Assembly: GCF_900497805.2 (NCBI RefSeq)
Contig: NW_020954630.1
Span: 11,505,557-11,569,556, forward strand
Direction: 5' to 3'
Source: Vombatus ursinus
Taxonomy: Eukaryota; Chordata; Mammalia; Diprotodontia; Vombatidae
DNA length: 64,000 nt
The translations under genes and the position numbers were made by a program. Every line of letters starts with the position of its first letter. The first letter of the stretch is position 1. The notes below the pieces were generated by a model. That model was not told where the DNA came from, did not search any database, and was given only the letters and a program-made list of their open reading frames with translations. Positions 46,028-57,109 of the stretch are shown piece after piece.

Positions 46028-46690
46028 AGTATACGCTGTCCCACTGGGGACCCAACTGGCCCGTTTCAGTTGGGCCACTCACCAACTTCTTCCTCTTCTC
46101 TCCTCTTCTCTTTCCTCTCCTTTCCTCCTTCCTCTCCTTCTGTCCAAGTAGGGTACCATACCCTTACCTGCAGGTGCTTTGCCCAAAGGAATGTAAATTT
46201 TGATCGTTGAGTCCTGCCTAGATATCTTGGGGTTTATGGGCTAGATTTCTTTCTTAAGGATCATGCCTTATACATCCCCCCCATCACTCTGGTTCTCATT
46301 GATTGGTCAACAATAGGTCCCAGCTCAAGCCCTACGTGGTCATTGTTTGGGCCCTGATGGTTCAGAGGGAATGTAAATAGCAACTATTTCTGTTTTGCCC
46401 AGAAACCCTGAGGGTCTTCCCTTCCCAGATTGATTTTTTGGACTAGGTAAAAGAGGCCATTCTTTGCCTCATTTCTTACCCAGTTTTATTCACTGAATGG
46501 GAATTGCCTCAGTCTTGCCACTGGGCCCAGATGGCTCCAGAGCAGAAAGGGAGGCTGGTGACTTTGCACAGCCCTCCCTAACTTAAATCCAATTCACTTG
46601 CAAATCATGGCATTACCTTCATGGTCCTCTTTGAGAAGGAAGGACAAACAAGAACAACAACAACATGGCAGACTCATCAAGGCTCTTCAT
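46028..46690. mobile_element. Unassigned insertion inside the L3 element
   Basis: About 660 bp separating two parts of L3 that are contiguous in the family. It begins near gtgagtagtatacgctgtcc, includes a CT-rich piece (46080-46140), and ends tggtcctctttgagaaggaa, ggacaaacaagaacaacaac. The A/C-rich end is like that of marsupial SINEs and some LTR-type repeats. I could not settle its class. Confidence 0.45.
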
Positions 46691-47076
46691 CATCCTGGTT
46701 GTCCTCCCTTGGACCCTTCTCCCTTTTCGATGTCTATTTTTACCTGGGACCACTGGAGCAGAACACAATGTTCCAGGTAAGGTCAGAGCAGGTCAGAGTA
46801 CAGTGGGACATTCCTCAAGTCATCAGTCCTAGATGTGATGCTTCTACTCGTGTAGTCTAAGATTGGATTAGCTTTTATTTTTTTACTTCTGCCTCACACT
46901 GCTGACGCATATGGAGCTTGCAATCCACTAAAAGCCCTAGATCGTTTTCAGACAAACTACCGTGTAACCATTCCTCCTTATCCTTTGAGAAGTTGATTTT
47001 AAAAATCTTAAACATAAGACTTTATATTTACCCCAATTGAATGTCATATTATTAGATTCAGCCCAATGCTCTAGTC

Positions 47077-47259
47077 CAGGGGTTAGCAAACAATGGCCTT
47101 TGAGCCAAATATAGCTTGCTGTCTATTTTTTATGGTATGCAAACTAAGAATGATTTTTACATTTTAAAATAAAACTTTATTGTATTTAAAAGTTTTAAAG
47201 CCTTTCTTAGCTCGTGGGTCATACCAAATAGGTGGTGGGGTAGATTTGACCAACACCTG
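47077..47259. mobile_element. hAT-Charlie-like MITE
   Basis: Left end caggggttagcaaacaatgg, right end, reversed, caggtgttggtcaaatc; interior is A/T-rich (ataaaactttattgtattta). It is inserted in the L3 LINE next to a ctctagtc/ctagcc-like target. Confidence 0.6.
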
Positions 47260-47450
47260 CTAGCCTGTCAATATCTTTTGGTATCCAAACTGTCAACCAG
47301 TGTGTATGCTAGCCCTCCTGACTTTGTGTCATCTGTTAATTTAATGGACATATCATCTGTACATTTATCCAAATCAATGGTAAAAACATTAAACCACCCA
47401 GGGCCAAGTCCAGATCAGTGGGACGTTCCATTGTAGTCCTCCCACTCCCT

Positions 47451-48160
47451 TCAAATTAAGATCAAATCATTGTTAGTTTCATAAATTCATTGTGTATATG
47501 GTTCATTACTCAGAGTGGATTTCTTCTGCTATAGCCACCAGACACTGCTAGTTTCACTCAGTTTTTTGGTACCATGCTAAGTAAGCCCTGATCACAGAAT
47601 GCTCTATATTCATGACATTCCTTGACCATTAACACTATGAAGCCATTATGAGAATTAAAGGTTTTGGTTACAAAGAAAAAGTTGGAGAAAGAGTATATGC
47701 CCATGTTATGGCATTTATTATTACAAAACCATCATCACTAGAAGCACCCTTCACATACGAAGGACAGCAAATTCACAGTAGCATCAACTCAGGTGTTGCC
47801 TCTTAAGGAAAATCTTTCTGCATCTCTCTGGTTGTTAGTGCTGTTTTTCCACCTCAAATTGCCTTGTATTGAATGATCTGTTATAGATAGAATATAGTCC
47901 CCGCCCTTGAAAGCAGTGCTCAGCACAGTACCTCACAAATCCAAAACTATGGAAAGAAGCTGGGATTTTGGATTTCTCTAGCATGGGGAAATCCTCATAT
48001 AGGAACTCATTCCATCTACGATAACCTATCTTTGACCTACATAGATCTTGAGTCAGTAGAGGTTAAGGGACATGAGGTCACATAACTAGTGTCAGTGGCT
48101 GAATATGAATACAGATTGAATCTAGAATCAAATTCATTGTGTCCTTCTAATGTTCACCTT
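47451..48160. other. Upstream intron, nothing recognised
   Basis: No exon, RNA gene or clear repeat. Confidence 0.5.
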
Positions 48161-48175
48161 GTATGTGCTTTAATA

Positions 48176-48420
48176 GGGCAGCTAGGTGGCACAGTGATAG
48201 AGTGCCAGACCTGGAGTCAGGAAGACTCATTCTCCTGAGTTCCAATATGTCCTCAGACACTTACAAGCTGTGTGACCTTGGACAAGCCACTTAACTCTGT
48301 TTGCCTCAGTTTCCTCATCTGTAAAATGAGCTGGAGAAAGAAATGGCAAACCACTCCAGTATCTTTGCCAAGAAAACTCCAAATGGGGTCACAAAGAGTT
48401 GGGCATGACTAAAACAACAA
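48176..48420 (+). mobile_element. Marsupial tRNA-derived SINE, long form, full length
   Basis: gggcagctaggtggcacagt to ggcatgactaaaacaacaa. A perfect 13-bp duplication, atgtgctttaata, lies at 48163-48175 and 48421-48433. Confidence 0.95.
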
Positions 48421-48919
48421 ATGTGCTTTAATAAATAGTTAGCATATTTAATTGAATCAACATCTCTCTGTCTTTCTCTGTCTCTGTCTCTCTCTTTCTC
48501 CCCCTCTCTTCCCCTCCCCCAAACACCCCCGTAAGCACAGAGATCCACTTGACTCTTAGACCGATATTCAAAAGGCAGTCATCGGGAATAATATTCATCT
48601 GCTGATTTCCTTTAGTGCTTTGATGTGATGATCTCCTCCAGAAGGAAGGGAAAAAACAGAAATCATTACAGTTATTGTTGATCTTAAGTATTCATAACAA
48701 CTCTGATCATTACCATAGTATTATGAAGAGAGTAATTTCTGACTTCAAAGGAGAAGCGAGCATGCTGTGGGATTGTCTGCATTTGGTCAAAGCAACCAAG
48801 CAGCTGCAACCTTAGAGGAAGTCTGGGTTATTCCAGAAGTTAATTCTGGCCTTGAGTTTTGAATCGGAAAGTTCATGACTAGTTCTTGAATTGAAGGTAT
48901 AATGGCAGTATTATCTCCA

Positions 48920-49420
48920 TAATGATAATGATAATAATAAAAATACCAGACATTTAACACTTGCAAAGCGCTTTACATTCTGATACATTATATGATTTGA
49001 GCCTCACTAAAACCTTGAGAGATGGATACTTTAGGTAGTTTGTGATTTAGTCATTTAGTCATGTCTGACTCTTCATGACCCCATGGGCCCTACTGTCAAT
49101 GAGGTTTTCTTGCCAAAGATACTGGAGGGGTTTGTCAATTCCTTCTCCAGTGGATTAAGGCAAATAGAGATCAAGTGACTTGCCCAAGGTCACACAGCTC
49201 CTAAGTGTCTGAGGCCATATTTGAACTCAGTCTTCCTGACTCCAGACCCAAAACTCCATCGGGTGAGACCTCTAGCTGCTTACTTTAGGTATTACTATCC
49301 CCATTTTACAGACTAGAAAATTGAAGTCCAGAAAAGTTAAGTGACTTATTAAATGATGCAGCTAGTAAGGATTTGAACTCACATCTGTCTTGACTCTGAA
49401 GTCAATAATACCTTTTTCTT
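48920..49420 (-). repeat. Antisense MIR split by an antisense SINE
   Basis: MIR parts at 48920-49026 (cttgcaaagcgctttacatt) and 49292-49420 (tattactatccccattttac, gtaaggatttgaactcacat). The SINE fills 49038-49280. Confidence 0.8.
49038..49280 (-). mobile_element. Marsupial tRNA-derived SINE, long form, antisense, full length
   Basis: From gtttgtgatttagtcattta to gacctctagctgct. A perfect 11-bp duplication, tactttaggta, lies at 49027-49037 and 49281-49291 inside the MIR. Confidence 0.93.
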
Positions 49421-49641
49421 TGTGACTAAAATTAATTTTATGTATTTATTTATGTGATCAGAGCTGACTTTAATCTTTTTTTAAATTAATTTATTTATTT
49501 TTAGTTTTCAACATTCACTTCCACAAGATTTTGAGTTCCAAATTTTCTCCCCATCTCATCCCTCCCCCCCACCCTAAAATAATTTTATTGATGTTGCCTT
49601 TTGTATTTATATCACAGTTATTTCTAGAAATACCACCTCCT

Positions 49642-49925
49642 GCTGGGCATGTTGATGTGTACTTATACCTCCTTCTACCAGGAGGCTGAGGCAGGTAGAA
49701 TGTTTGAATTTGGGAATTCTGAAGTACCATGCGCTCAGCCAAGTAAATCCTGCACCAATATTGTGAAATTTTGGGAGCCAGGACCAACAGGCTGTGTAAC
49801 AAGTAGTAAACCAGCTGCCATCCATAACAGAGCAGGTCAAAACTTCCATGCAGATTAGCAGCAATGGGATTAGGCTATGAGGGGCTGCTGTGCTTTCAGC
49901 CTGAGTGAGATGGGGAGGCCCAGAA
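49642..49925 (+). pseudogene. 7SL RNA (SRP RNA) retropseudogene, near full length
   Basis: Collinear with 7SL RNA from 5' end to 3' end: gctgggcatgttgatgtg (5' domain), ccaggaggctgaggcaggta, ccatgcgctcagccaagtaa, gcaccaatattgtgaaattt, ggaccaacaggctgtgtaac, agagcaggtcaaaacttcca (the conserved SRP54-binding region), ttcagcctgagtgagatggg (3' end). It has many substitutions, including in conserved loops, so it is unlikely to be a working SRP RNA. agaaatac flanks the unit at 49626-49633 and 50004-50011. The downstream tail is GAGACA-rich, not plain A. Confidence 0.9.
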
Positions 49926-50003
49926 GAAAGAGGGAGAGACAGAGAGACACAGAGAGAGACAGAGAGACAGAGATAGAGAGAGACAGAGACAGAGAGACAG
50001 AGA
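49926..50003 (+). repeat. GAGACA-rich purine repeat
   Basis: agagacagagagacagagat-like units directly after the 7SL pseudogene and before its downstream flanking repeat. Confidence 0.9.
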
Positions 50004-50430
50004 AGAAATACTCCCTTTTCCCTGTGCCCCTACCTTCTTTACCAAATTGAACCTGATTTGTAAATAAGAAAAACAGGTTAGCAAAAACAACTGATATAGT
50101 GACCAGTCTTATAATACACACCATTCTGCCTTACTAGTGTCCTGTATCTCTGTCAAGAGGAGGAAAGTCTATTTCATTATCTTTTCTCAGGCATCATTGC
50201 TGCTTTTAGTGACTTTTTTTTTAACGCTGTTGGAGTATATACATATATATATATATACTATGTTGTAGTATATATATTTATTTATATTTCTCAGTATCCA
50301 TTTGTATTAATCTTTCCATGTTTTTCTGAATTCCTCATATTTCCTCTTGAACAATAAGAACAATAATAAAAATATTGCATCATACCCACAAGTAATAATT
50401 TATTCAGCCATTTCCTTTGCTGAGATGTTG

Positions 50431-51150
50431 GCAATATTGAATACAGACAGGCTAGATATGTTACATCTCACCTTGTTTTCTTATGGAGTGAAAGCAGAAT
50501 ACCCCCAAATCCAGGGCCATCTAATGACCAACAGCCGAAGCAATATGCTCAAGCCAGGAAGAAATGACAGGATTCTGGATCACGTCCAGGACCGAAGCCT
50601 TACAGTCCACAATTGGCCCCAGTGCATCAGAGAAGCTCAATCATCTTGTTAGAAGTGACTCCCTTCTCTGTGCTTCAACGGTGACTTCTCTAAGGTTGAA
50701 ATGGGCCTGGAGCTCAAATGTTCCCTTTCAAACAAATGATGTAATTATTCTGAAAAGAACCAGGTTTGTCACTTCGAAGATCAAGTTATGGTACAGTTTG
50801 ACTGCAAGCAGGAAGTGGATGAAATGTTACAGTTCCAAAAATTCCCCAATGAGTCCTTTATTCTCAGTCCTCCCATTTATTTTCAGTGCTGATGATTCTT
50901 TTGTTGGCCGAGGCACTGTTGAATGTTTTTTGCTGTTCTCTATACTCGAATGACTCCATCAATTACTGCCTCTTGTACATCTTAGGTTTATATGCACTTC
51001 AGTGGAGTAGGACCCAGGTGCAAGCTATTGAGGATGATGGTGGAGACAGCAACTTTCCATCACGTAGGAGGAACTGAGACGAATATTTTAGTGGACAGGA
51101 GACATTTTGCTAGCCAGGACACAGTCCATTAATAAAACAATGAATAAACT
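50431..51150. other. Unexplained low-repeat block
   Basis: About 700 bp with no repeat I recognise. The plus strand has two overlapping frames of 101 and 129 codons (50347-50652, 50564-50953), and the sequence ends with aataaa motifs at about 51133 and 51145. The frames show no motif I know. It may be a degraded retrocopy or simply old unique intron sequence. Confidence 0.35.
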
Positions 51151-51434
51151 CTATTTAAAGCCAAATACCCTCTTCCTATCCTAGACCAGTCTTCTCACTG
51201 TTTCTTAGGTGCATCTATCATCTAAGGGTGTGATTTCTGGCCTCAATAAGATTACATTCTATTCCTCCTTATCTCTAGGAATCTGGTTTTTTTTTCTTCA
51301 AAATTAAACATGTCTTCCATAGAGATCACCTTAGATAGTCGTCTTCTATTCCTCCTCCAATTACCTAGACCATTCTATCTTGCAGATATCATAGAATCAT
51401 GGGTGAAAAGCTGTTAGAAGGGATGTATTATTTC

Positions 51435-51592
51435 TTTTTCTTTTTTGCTTTTTTTGGTGAGGCAATTGGAGTTAAGTGACTTGCCCAGGGTCACACAACT
51501 AGTAAGTTTCAAGAGTCTGAGGCTGGATTTGAACTCAGGTCCTCCTGACTCCAAGGCTGGAGCTCTATCCACTGTGCTGCCTTGCTGCCCCA
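51435..51592 (-). mobile_element. Marsupial tRNA-derived SINE, short form, antisense, full length
   Basis: T-rich start, then ggtgaggcaattggagttaa, gaactcaggtcctcctgact, ctatccactgtgctgccttg. A perfect 14-bp duplication, ggatgtattatttc, lies at 51421-51434 and 51593-51606. Confidence 0.95.
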
Positions 51593-51984
51593 GGATGTAT
51601 TATTTCAATAACTCTTTGGCATAACAAGAAATTATTCTCAAAGCTTGTGCTGAATTTAATGTTCAGTTTTGACCCTCTTAAGATCCTAACTGTATTGTAT
51701 TGTATCCTAACTGTATAGAAAATGTTCTCTTTTTAAGGATACCTATATAGGATTTGGTTTTCCTTGAAAAAACAAAGAAGAATCAGAAATTAGGTAGAAC
51801 TCACTAGTTTCAATTTTACTTCATTGACTGATTGAATGATCCATTCATTAGCAGGATTGTCCTGAGGAAAGTGCTTTGTAAACCTTAAAGGGCCATATAA
51901 ATGAGTTACCATCAATAATTCATTCATTCATTTATTTATCCTTTGTGCAGTGCCTTACACATATCAGGCATTTAATCTCAGTTC

Positions 51985-52190
51985 AGAGAATCAAAGATTC
52001 CTATATTGAGAGTTAGAAGGGAAATCAGATCACCTAGTTCAACCCCTTCATTTTATATATGAGGAAACCAAGGCTGAGGGGGGTGGAGGAGTGTTAAATG
52101 ACTTGCTCAGCCAGTAAATGTCAAAGGCAGGATTTGAACCCAAGTTTTCCTAATTCCAGGTCCAGTCCTTTAACCACCACGCCACACATT
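51985..52190 (-). repeat. MIR-family SINE, antisense
   Basis: gagagttagaagggaaatca, tcacctagttcaaccccttc, gcaggatttgaacccaagtt, taaccaccacgccaca. Confidence 0.75.
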
Positions 52191-52336
52191 CAGTTGAATA
52201 GAAATTGAATTGAATGGAATGGATTTACTCAAGCATTGATTTAGTGAGTATTATGTGTAAGCTACTTTCAGCAATGTGGTATGGTCCATTCTTTCATTAA
52301 ATTTTCTTTTCTTAAAGTAACTCTTTAATGGTCTCT

Positions 52337-52510
52337 CTCTCTCTCTCTTTCTCTCTCTCTCAATATAAATATATGTATATGTGTTTCTATATACACATAA
52401 ACACATGTATAGTATATATGTGTTTCATTCATTTCATATATATTCATTATATGTATATGTAATATACATATTCATTATATGTATATATGAACACATGCAA
52501 GTAGATATAC
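52337..52510 (+). repeat. CT and TATATG microsatellites
   Basis: (CT)n at 52337-52362 followed by tatatgtatatg-type repeats. Confidence 0.85.
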
Positions 52511-52559
52511 TTTTCAGTATTCAGATGTTCCTTTGTGCAACAAATATGTTTTTAAAAAG

Positions 52560-53400
52560 GTTGTGAAATGAATTTTTATAAAAAACCTCTATTTCAAATG
52601 CCCCAGGGAAGCTGTGTTTTTTTTAAGGAACCCTGCAGTATATTCTTCTGTAAAATTTAGGATCCTTTGTAGTGACCCCCTAACTCATCTCTTTTTTAAG
52701 TTCAGACTCTTGTAAAGTAGAATAGAGTTTTCTTAAAGAGAGGAAGCATATAAGATATATACTTTGTCTTTGCCATGAAAACCAAATGGATTTCCACTAA
52801 CTGAAAACAGCTATTTCTATTAAACTCAGATTGATTTTTTTTCTTCCTTCCTATTTTCTAGAAAAAGCTTAAAAATGGACACAGTTTCTGAAGGTTCTTT
52901 CTATGGGATCAATTACAAAGCTGATTTTGGATAGAACTAAAAGAATGAAACAAAATGAGAATAGATTGCATAAAAGAGAACAGTTGCATCTTTTTTCACC
53001 AAGGTACTTGTAAGGTCTGCTATAGTTTGGTATTGTCTTCTCTGTCTACTCTTTCCTGCCTTCCCCCACCCCCACCCTACCGCATAGGAGGGAATCTTTT
53101 TAGGTTGTTTTAAATGTGCCCCTCATTTGCAAGATCATTTTTTCTGGAATCTGAATGTAATTGAGAAGACCATGCTGACAATTAGCCTTTGTATCCATTA
53201 TATGGATTGAAGGTTCCCCACTATAAGCTGATTGTATATGTGCAACTACATGTATTTCATATGAAATCTTTACTACTGAATGTATGCGTGGATCTTAAAT
53301 TTTACAGAAGTTTCCACTGCAGGGTTCCTTTAAATAGTCAACTTCCTTATGCCATTTATAGTTGATTTATTTTTTGTAACCTTTTTAGGAACACTTGTGA
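52560..53400. other. Upstream intron, nothing recognised
   Basis: No exon, RNA gene or clear repeat. Confidence 0.5.
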
Positions 53401-53429
53401 AACATCTGAATATATGCAAATATCCCCAA

Positions 53430-53629
53430 TTACATATATGTATGTATACATATATATAGTGAATATACATGAAGCATATATGAAGATAGCGAGAGAAAGG
53501 GAGAGAATGAGAAAGGAGAATAAAGAGTGGGTTATTTTAAACATATGTGTGTGTATATATACATACATATGTATGTATATATACATACACATATGTATGT
53601 ATATATGCATGTGTGTATGTATATATGCA

Positions 53630-53665
<36 letters not shown>

Positions 53666-53690
53666 CACGCATATGTGTGTGTATTGCTCC
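53430..53690 (+). repeat. TATA/CATA/GT compound microsatellite
   Basis: acatatgtatgtatatat units, then (GT)n at 53632-53651, then (TA)n. Open frames here are artefacts of the repeat. Confidence 0.92.
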
Positions 53691-53699
53691 AAGTCCCAA

Positions 53700-54510
53700 A
53701 GACATGATTTTTATAGTTTAACCAGGGTAGCTGTAAAGAAGGAAATAGAAGGTCAAAAGCGCTTGGTTTACCCATAGAAAATCAATGTGTTATTACCCAC
53801 TGATATGTCTCTTTTCCTCTGTACAACCTGTCTTTCCCTCACAAGGACTCCTGAAGACACCCTTTACATGTGAAATATACTATAGTGACTGAGATCCTGT
53901 GTCAAGAGAATTCTTGGCCAGGAGAACTTTACTAAGTGATCCCTAGGAAAGAGTTTTGGTGAGTCAAATGTGGAGTAGGAAGTTAGACAAACCTTGTTAG
54001 GAAATGAAACTAGAAGGACAATGCTATTGCCTGCAAAATGTATAGGAATTAATAAATGATTTATTTGAATGAAGGAATTATAGAACTCCATGCCTAGATA
54101 ACAAATGGCTAACTAATCAAGTTGTCAAAGGGTATGCTAGCTAGAAGCCCAAGAATGGTCCAGATGTTATACTGTCTTCTACCAAAGAATTAGCCTAGCC
54201 ATGTGAGGAGAGGCCCATAATCAGAAGTTTGTCCCCAAGGTTATCATGTCTTTGGCCATGGCAGCCCATGGAACAAAGTAAAATACAAAATGGTCCTTGG
54301 TCCCATATGACCTGTTTCTGCTTCTGCAGTGACCGTGGCCAAATGGCAGATAATAGGGAAAAGGATGTAAAGAATCACATTTTTTTTAAATCATCTGCAA
54401 ACATTTATTTAATTGTTGATTTTAGGAACAAAAAAGCATTTAAGACTGTACCACTTAGCTGCCTAGTAAGAGCTAAATAAATGCCCTTTTGTTCCTTCAT
54501 TCAACATTAA
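53700..54510. other. Upstream intron, nothing firmly recognised
   Basis: 54440-54500 (ctgtaccacttagctgccta) may be an antisense SINE scrap. No exon seen. Confidence 0.45.
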
Positions 54511-54514
54511 ATGT

Positions 54515-54735
54515 CATGAAGACCTGAATTCAAACCTTGTCTTAGATACTACCATAGCAGTATGACCCTGAGCAAGTCACATAACTTCTGTATTTCTCAA
54601 TTTCCTCACCAGTAAAATGGGAATAATAATGGCACCTATCTCATAGGGTTGTTGTGAAGATTAAATAAGACAATATATGTAAAACACTTTCATAAAACAA
54701 AGTCATGTAAATGTTAGTAATGATGATGTGGTAGA
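54515..54735 (+). repeat. MIR-group SINE
   Basis: gaagacctgaattcaaacct, gaccctgagcaagtcacata, catagggttgttgtgaagat, agtcatgtaaatgttagtaa. Confidence 0.8.
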
Positions 54736-55534
54736 GGATAAGAAAGTGCCAAGCACTATGCTAAGGGCTGGGGATCCAAAGAGAAACAAATAAGACAGTT
54801 TCTGACCTCAGTGAGCTTACATTTTAATGTAAGAAGATAATACACATAGGAAAAATGTAGCCAAAGAGGAGTGATTTAGACAGGGAAGTCAGAAGAAATG
54901 AGATTGGAGTCAAAGGGCAATAGATTCATGCATCCTTTCCCAAGTATGGTAGTATTGATTTGGTTAAGTGATCTCAAAGCTAGATTTGGAAATATGTCTT
55001 GGAGAGGGCAGGGCTAAAAGGGATGGGAGAGATGAAGAAAGATCCTTTTTCAAAGAACAAAGAGTTGAGATGCTACTGAAGAATGAAATGTATCACATCA
55101 ATACTGACTTTGTTAATGATAAAAATCAGAAGACATAAAAAAATGGTAGTGAAACGGAAAACCGGTGAATTAGTTCTTTTTGGAGAGACAGAAAAAGGAG
55201 TGGGAGAAATTGGTTTTATTGTATACCCAAAGGCAAAAAGGAATGTAATTCCAGGGGCTACTTGGTCATCTCCCTTGGTAGTGCTTGTGATGAAGGTGAG
55301 TTAAAAGAACACCATGATAAATGTGGTTCATGAGCCAGCCTGTGTTACAGGGGATTAAGAAAAATAGAAATTTGAAGAGTTGTATAAGCTTCTCAAATCA
55401 AAATGTACTTGAAACTCAATAATCTTGATCAAAGATACGTTCAGGGGTATATATTTTTAAAATGTTGGAAACAGAACACTAACTGGGAATTCCAGTGTTT
55501 CAGGCAAATTAAGTTGGAGGAGAGTACGGTGGAT

Positions 55535-55590
55535 GCCTGTACAATGCATGGCACACAGTAAGCACTTGATAAATGTTTATTGACTTGACT
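55535..55590 (+). repeat. L2-like 3' end
   Basis: caatgcatggcacacagtaa gcacttgataaatgtttatt. Short. Confidence 0.55.
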
Positions 55591-56229
55591 TGTCTTGGGA
55601 CATAACACCCCCATGGAGAGAAAAACCTTAGCACCCTGTTTTGTTCATGGGAGTAGGGAGAAGGAAGAGAAGCAATGATTCAGGCTTTGTCTTACTGAGG
55701 ACATGGCATAGGTCCCCAGTAGTCTGCTCCTGTTTGATGCGACTATATTGGGAGAAAGAACAGCCCATCCATACTCCACACCCCTAAAGAATCTGGCCTT
55801 GGCTGCCAAGGCACGACTGATCTCTCATTTGTGCTGCTAGTACCTTATTGAAGTCCTTTCACCTTCACCCAGACTATTAAATGAATGATTATTTGGCCTG
55901 TATGAGAGGTTTTGTGAAGATAGAAATGATGAGGTTTATCAATGAATTGGATATGTTGGGTGATTGTGAGTAAAGAGTTGAAGATGCAACTGAGGTTGTA
56001 AACCTATCGGACTGATAGGATAGGCCTTGGACAGTAATAGAAAACTTTAGAAGAGCAGGGGATTTCAGGGGAAAGATAATGAGTTCTGTTTTGGAAGTGT
56101 ATGAGATACCTACAGGCAACAGAAATATTGTGGTGATGCTATATGATCGATAAATATGGAACACCATGATGTTCAAAGAGTAAAAATTCTGTATGACTCA
56201 GGGGACAATGAAGAGAGGCATGGAGGATT

Positions 56230-56530
56230 CAAATAGGCTGTATTGTGTTACCTCATGGTACATTATATGCAAGCATTGGCATGAGAAATGCCACCAAGGA
56301 CATGATTGATCAGAAAAGGAAATGGGCTGGTTATGTAGTTGGACTGAGGGATAAGAGTAAGTTAGGCTAAGTGTCACTTGGCATATAGGAAGTATTATAA
56401 GACCTAGGGGAAGAAGTTCATTTTGATGGGTAGATTCCTTTGTGGAAAATTTATAGAAGACATGGAAAAGAAGTGCAGAATAAGAGGAGGTTTAGGATCC
56501 ACAGAAATGGTGGCAGTAGCTACAGCAATA
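56230..56530 (+). mobile_element. RTE-like LINE fragment, C-terminal end
   Basis: 56281-56360 reads MRNATKDMIDQKRKWAGYVV, followed by GLRDKS, matching the pattern of the RTE/BovB polyprotein C-terminus (RKxxWAGHVxRxxD). Downstream pieces in other frames (VDSFVENL, KTWKRSA) continue the same domain (RWxDxFxxxxxxxWxxxA). Several frameshifts, inactive. Confidence 0.55.
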
Positions 56531-56734
56531 AGACCAGAGTTCTATAAAATCCTAGGATTCTTATGAATTTTTTCAACTTGGAATCATATATGTACTTTTT
56601 ACATCTTGCCTACTTAAAATTAAGAAAGCCATGATAGAGTGGAATGGACAATAGACTGGGAGTTTGGAGATTTTTGTTGATGTCTTTAAAATGAGGGATG
56701 TGGACCAGAGAATCTCTAAGGTCTACAAAATCAG

Positions 56735-57105
56735 ACCAATAATGGTTTCAGAGAAACCTGGGAAGATCTATAGGAATTGATGCAGAGTGAACTAAGCAGA
56801 ATCTGAGAAGCAGTTTACATAATAACAACTTTGAAAAACTTTAGAGCTTTGATCAGTGCATTGATAAACCATAGCTCCAGATGACCAAAGATCCACCTCC
56901 TGACAGAGATTTGATGGACTCAAAATGCAAAATGTAAAATATGCCTTTGGATACACCCAATGAGGGAATTTTCTTCACTTATCTATGCATATTTGTTAGG
57001 AATATTTTCTTTCTCTCTCTTTTCTTTTTTATTCAATTGAGAGGAGCAGGGAAGGAAATGTGAGAGATTAAAAAAAAGATTGTTAATTTAAAAAAAATTA
57101 AAACC
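56735..57105 (+). mobile_element. Marsupial LINE 3'-end fragment
   Basis: ggtttcagagaaacctggga, gaattgatgcagagtgaact, cacctcctgacagagatttg, ttatctatgcatatttgtta, ending in an A-rich stretch. Confidence 0.6.
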
Positions 57106-57109
57106 AGGT

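Larger units (their letters stand above)
45655..47450 (-). mobile_element. L3/CR1-type LINE 3' region with two insertions
   Basis: In antisense: agctttattgaggtggaaga, gacctcagtggccatctag, cctcagatacctgaaggtag, ctccaggctaaacatactca; after an insertion, cctggttgtcctcccttgga, agtacagtgggacattcctc, aatccactaaaagccctaga, ttgaatgtcatattattaga, and after a second insertion cctgtcaatatcttttggta, ggtaaaaacattaaaccacc. The order follows the CR1/L3 consensus as I remember it. Inserts are about 46028-46690 and 47077-47259. Confidence 0.65.
49425..50430 (-). mobile_element. Marsupial L1 3' region, antisense, carrying a 7SL insertion
   Basis: 49480-49580 (tttttagttttcaacattca, gattttgagttccaaatttt) and 50300-50430 (ccatgtttttctgaattcct, tattcagccatttcctttgc) are in antisense to the 3' part of a marsupial L1. 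Between them are 7SL-derived sequence and T/A-rich repeats. Confidence 0.55.

Noticed and set aside
49515-49864. Minus-strand frames of 85-95 codons
   Set aside because: They are antisense to the 7SL retropseudogene and its LINE flank.
53356-53777. 139-codon minus-strand frame and three plus-strand frames rich in Tyr, Ile, His, Val and Cys
   Set aside because: They are translations of a TATA/CATA/GT microsatellite.
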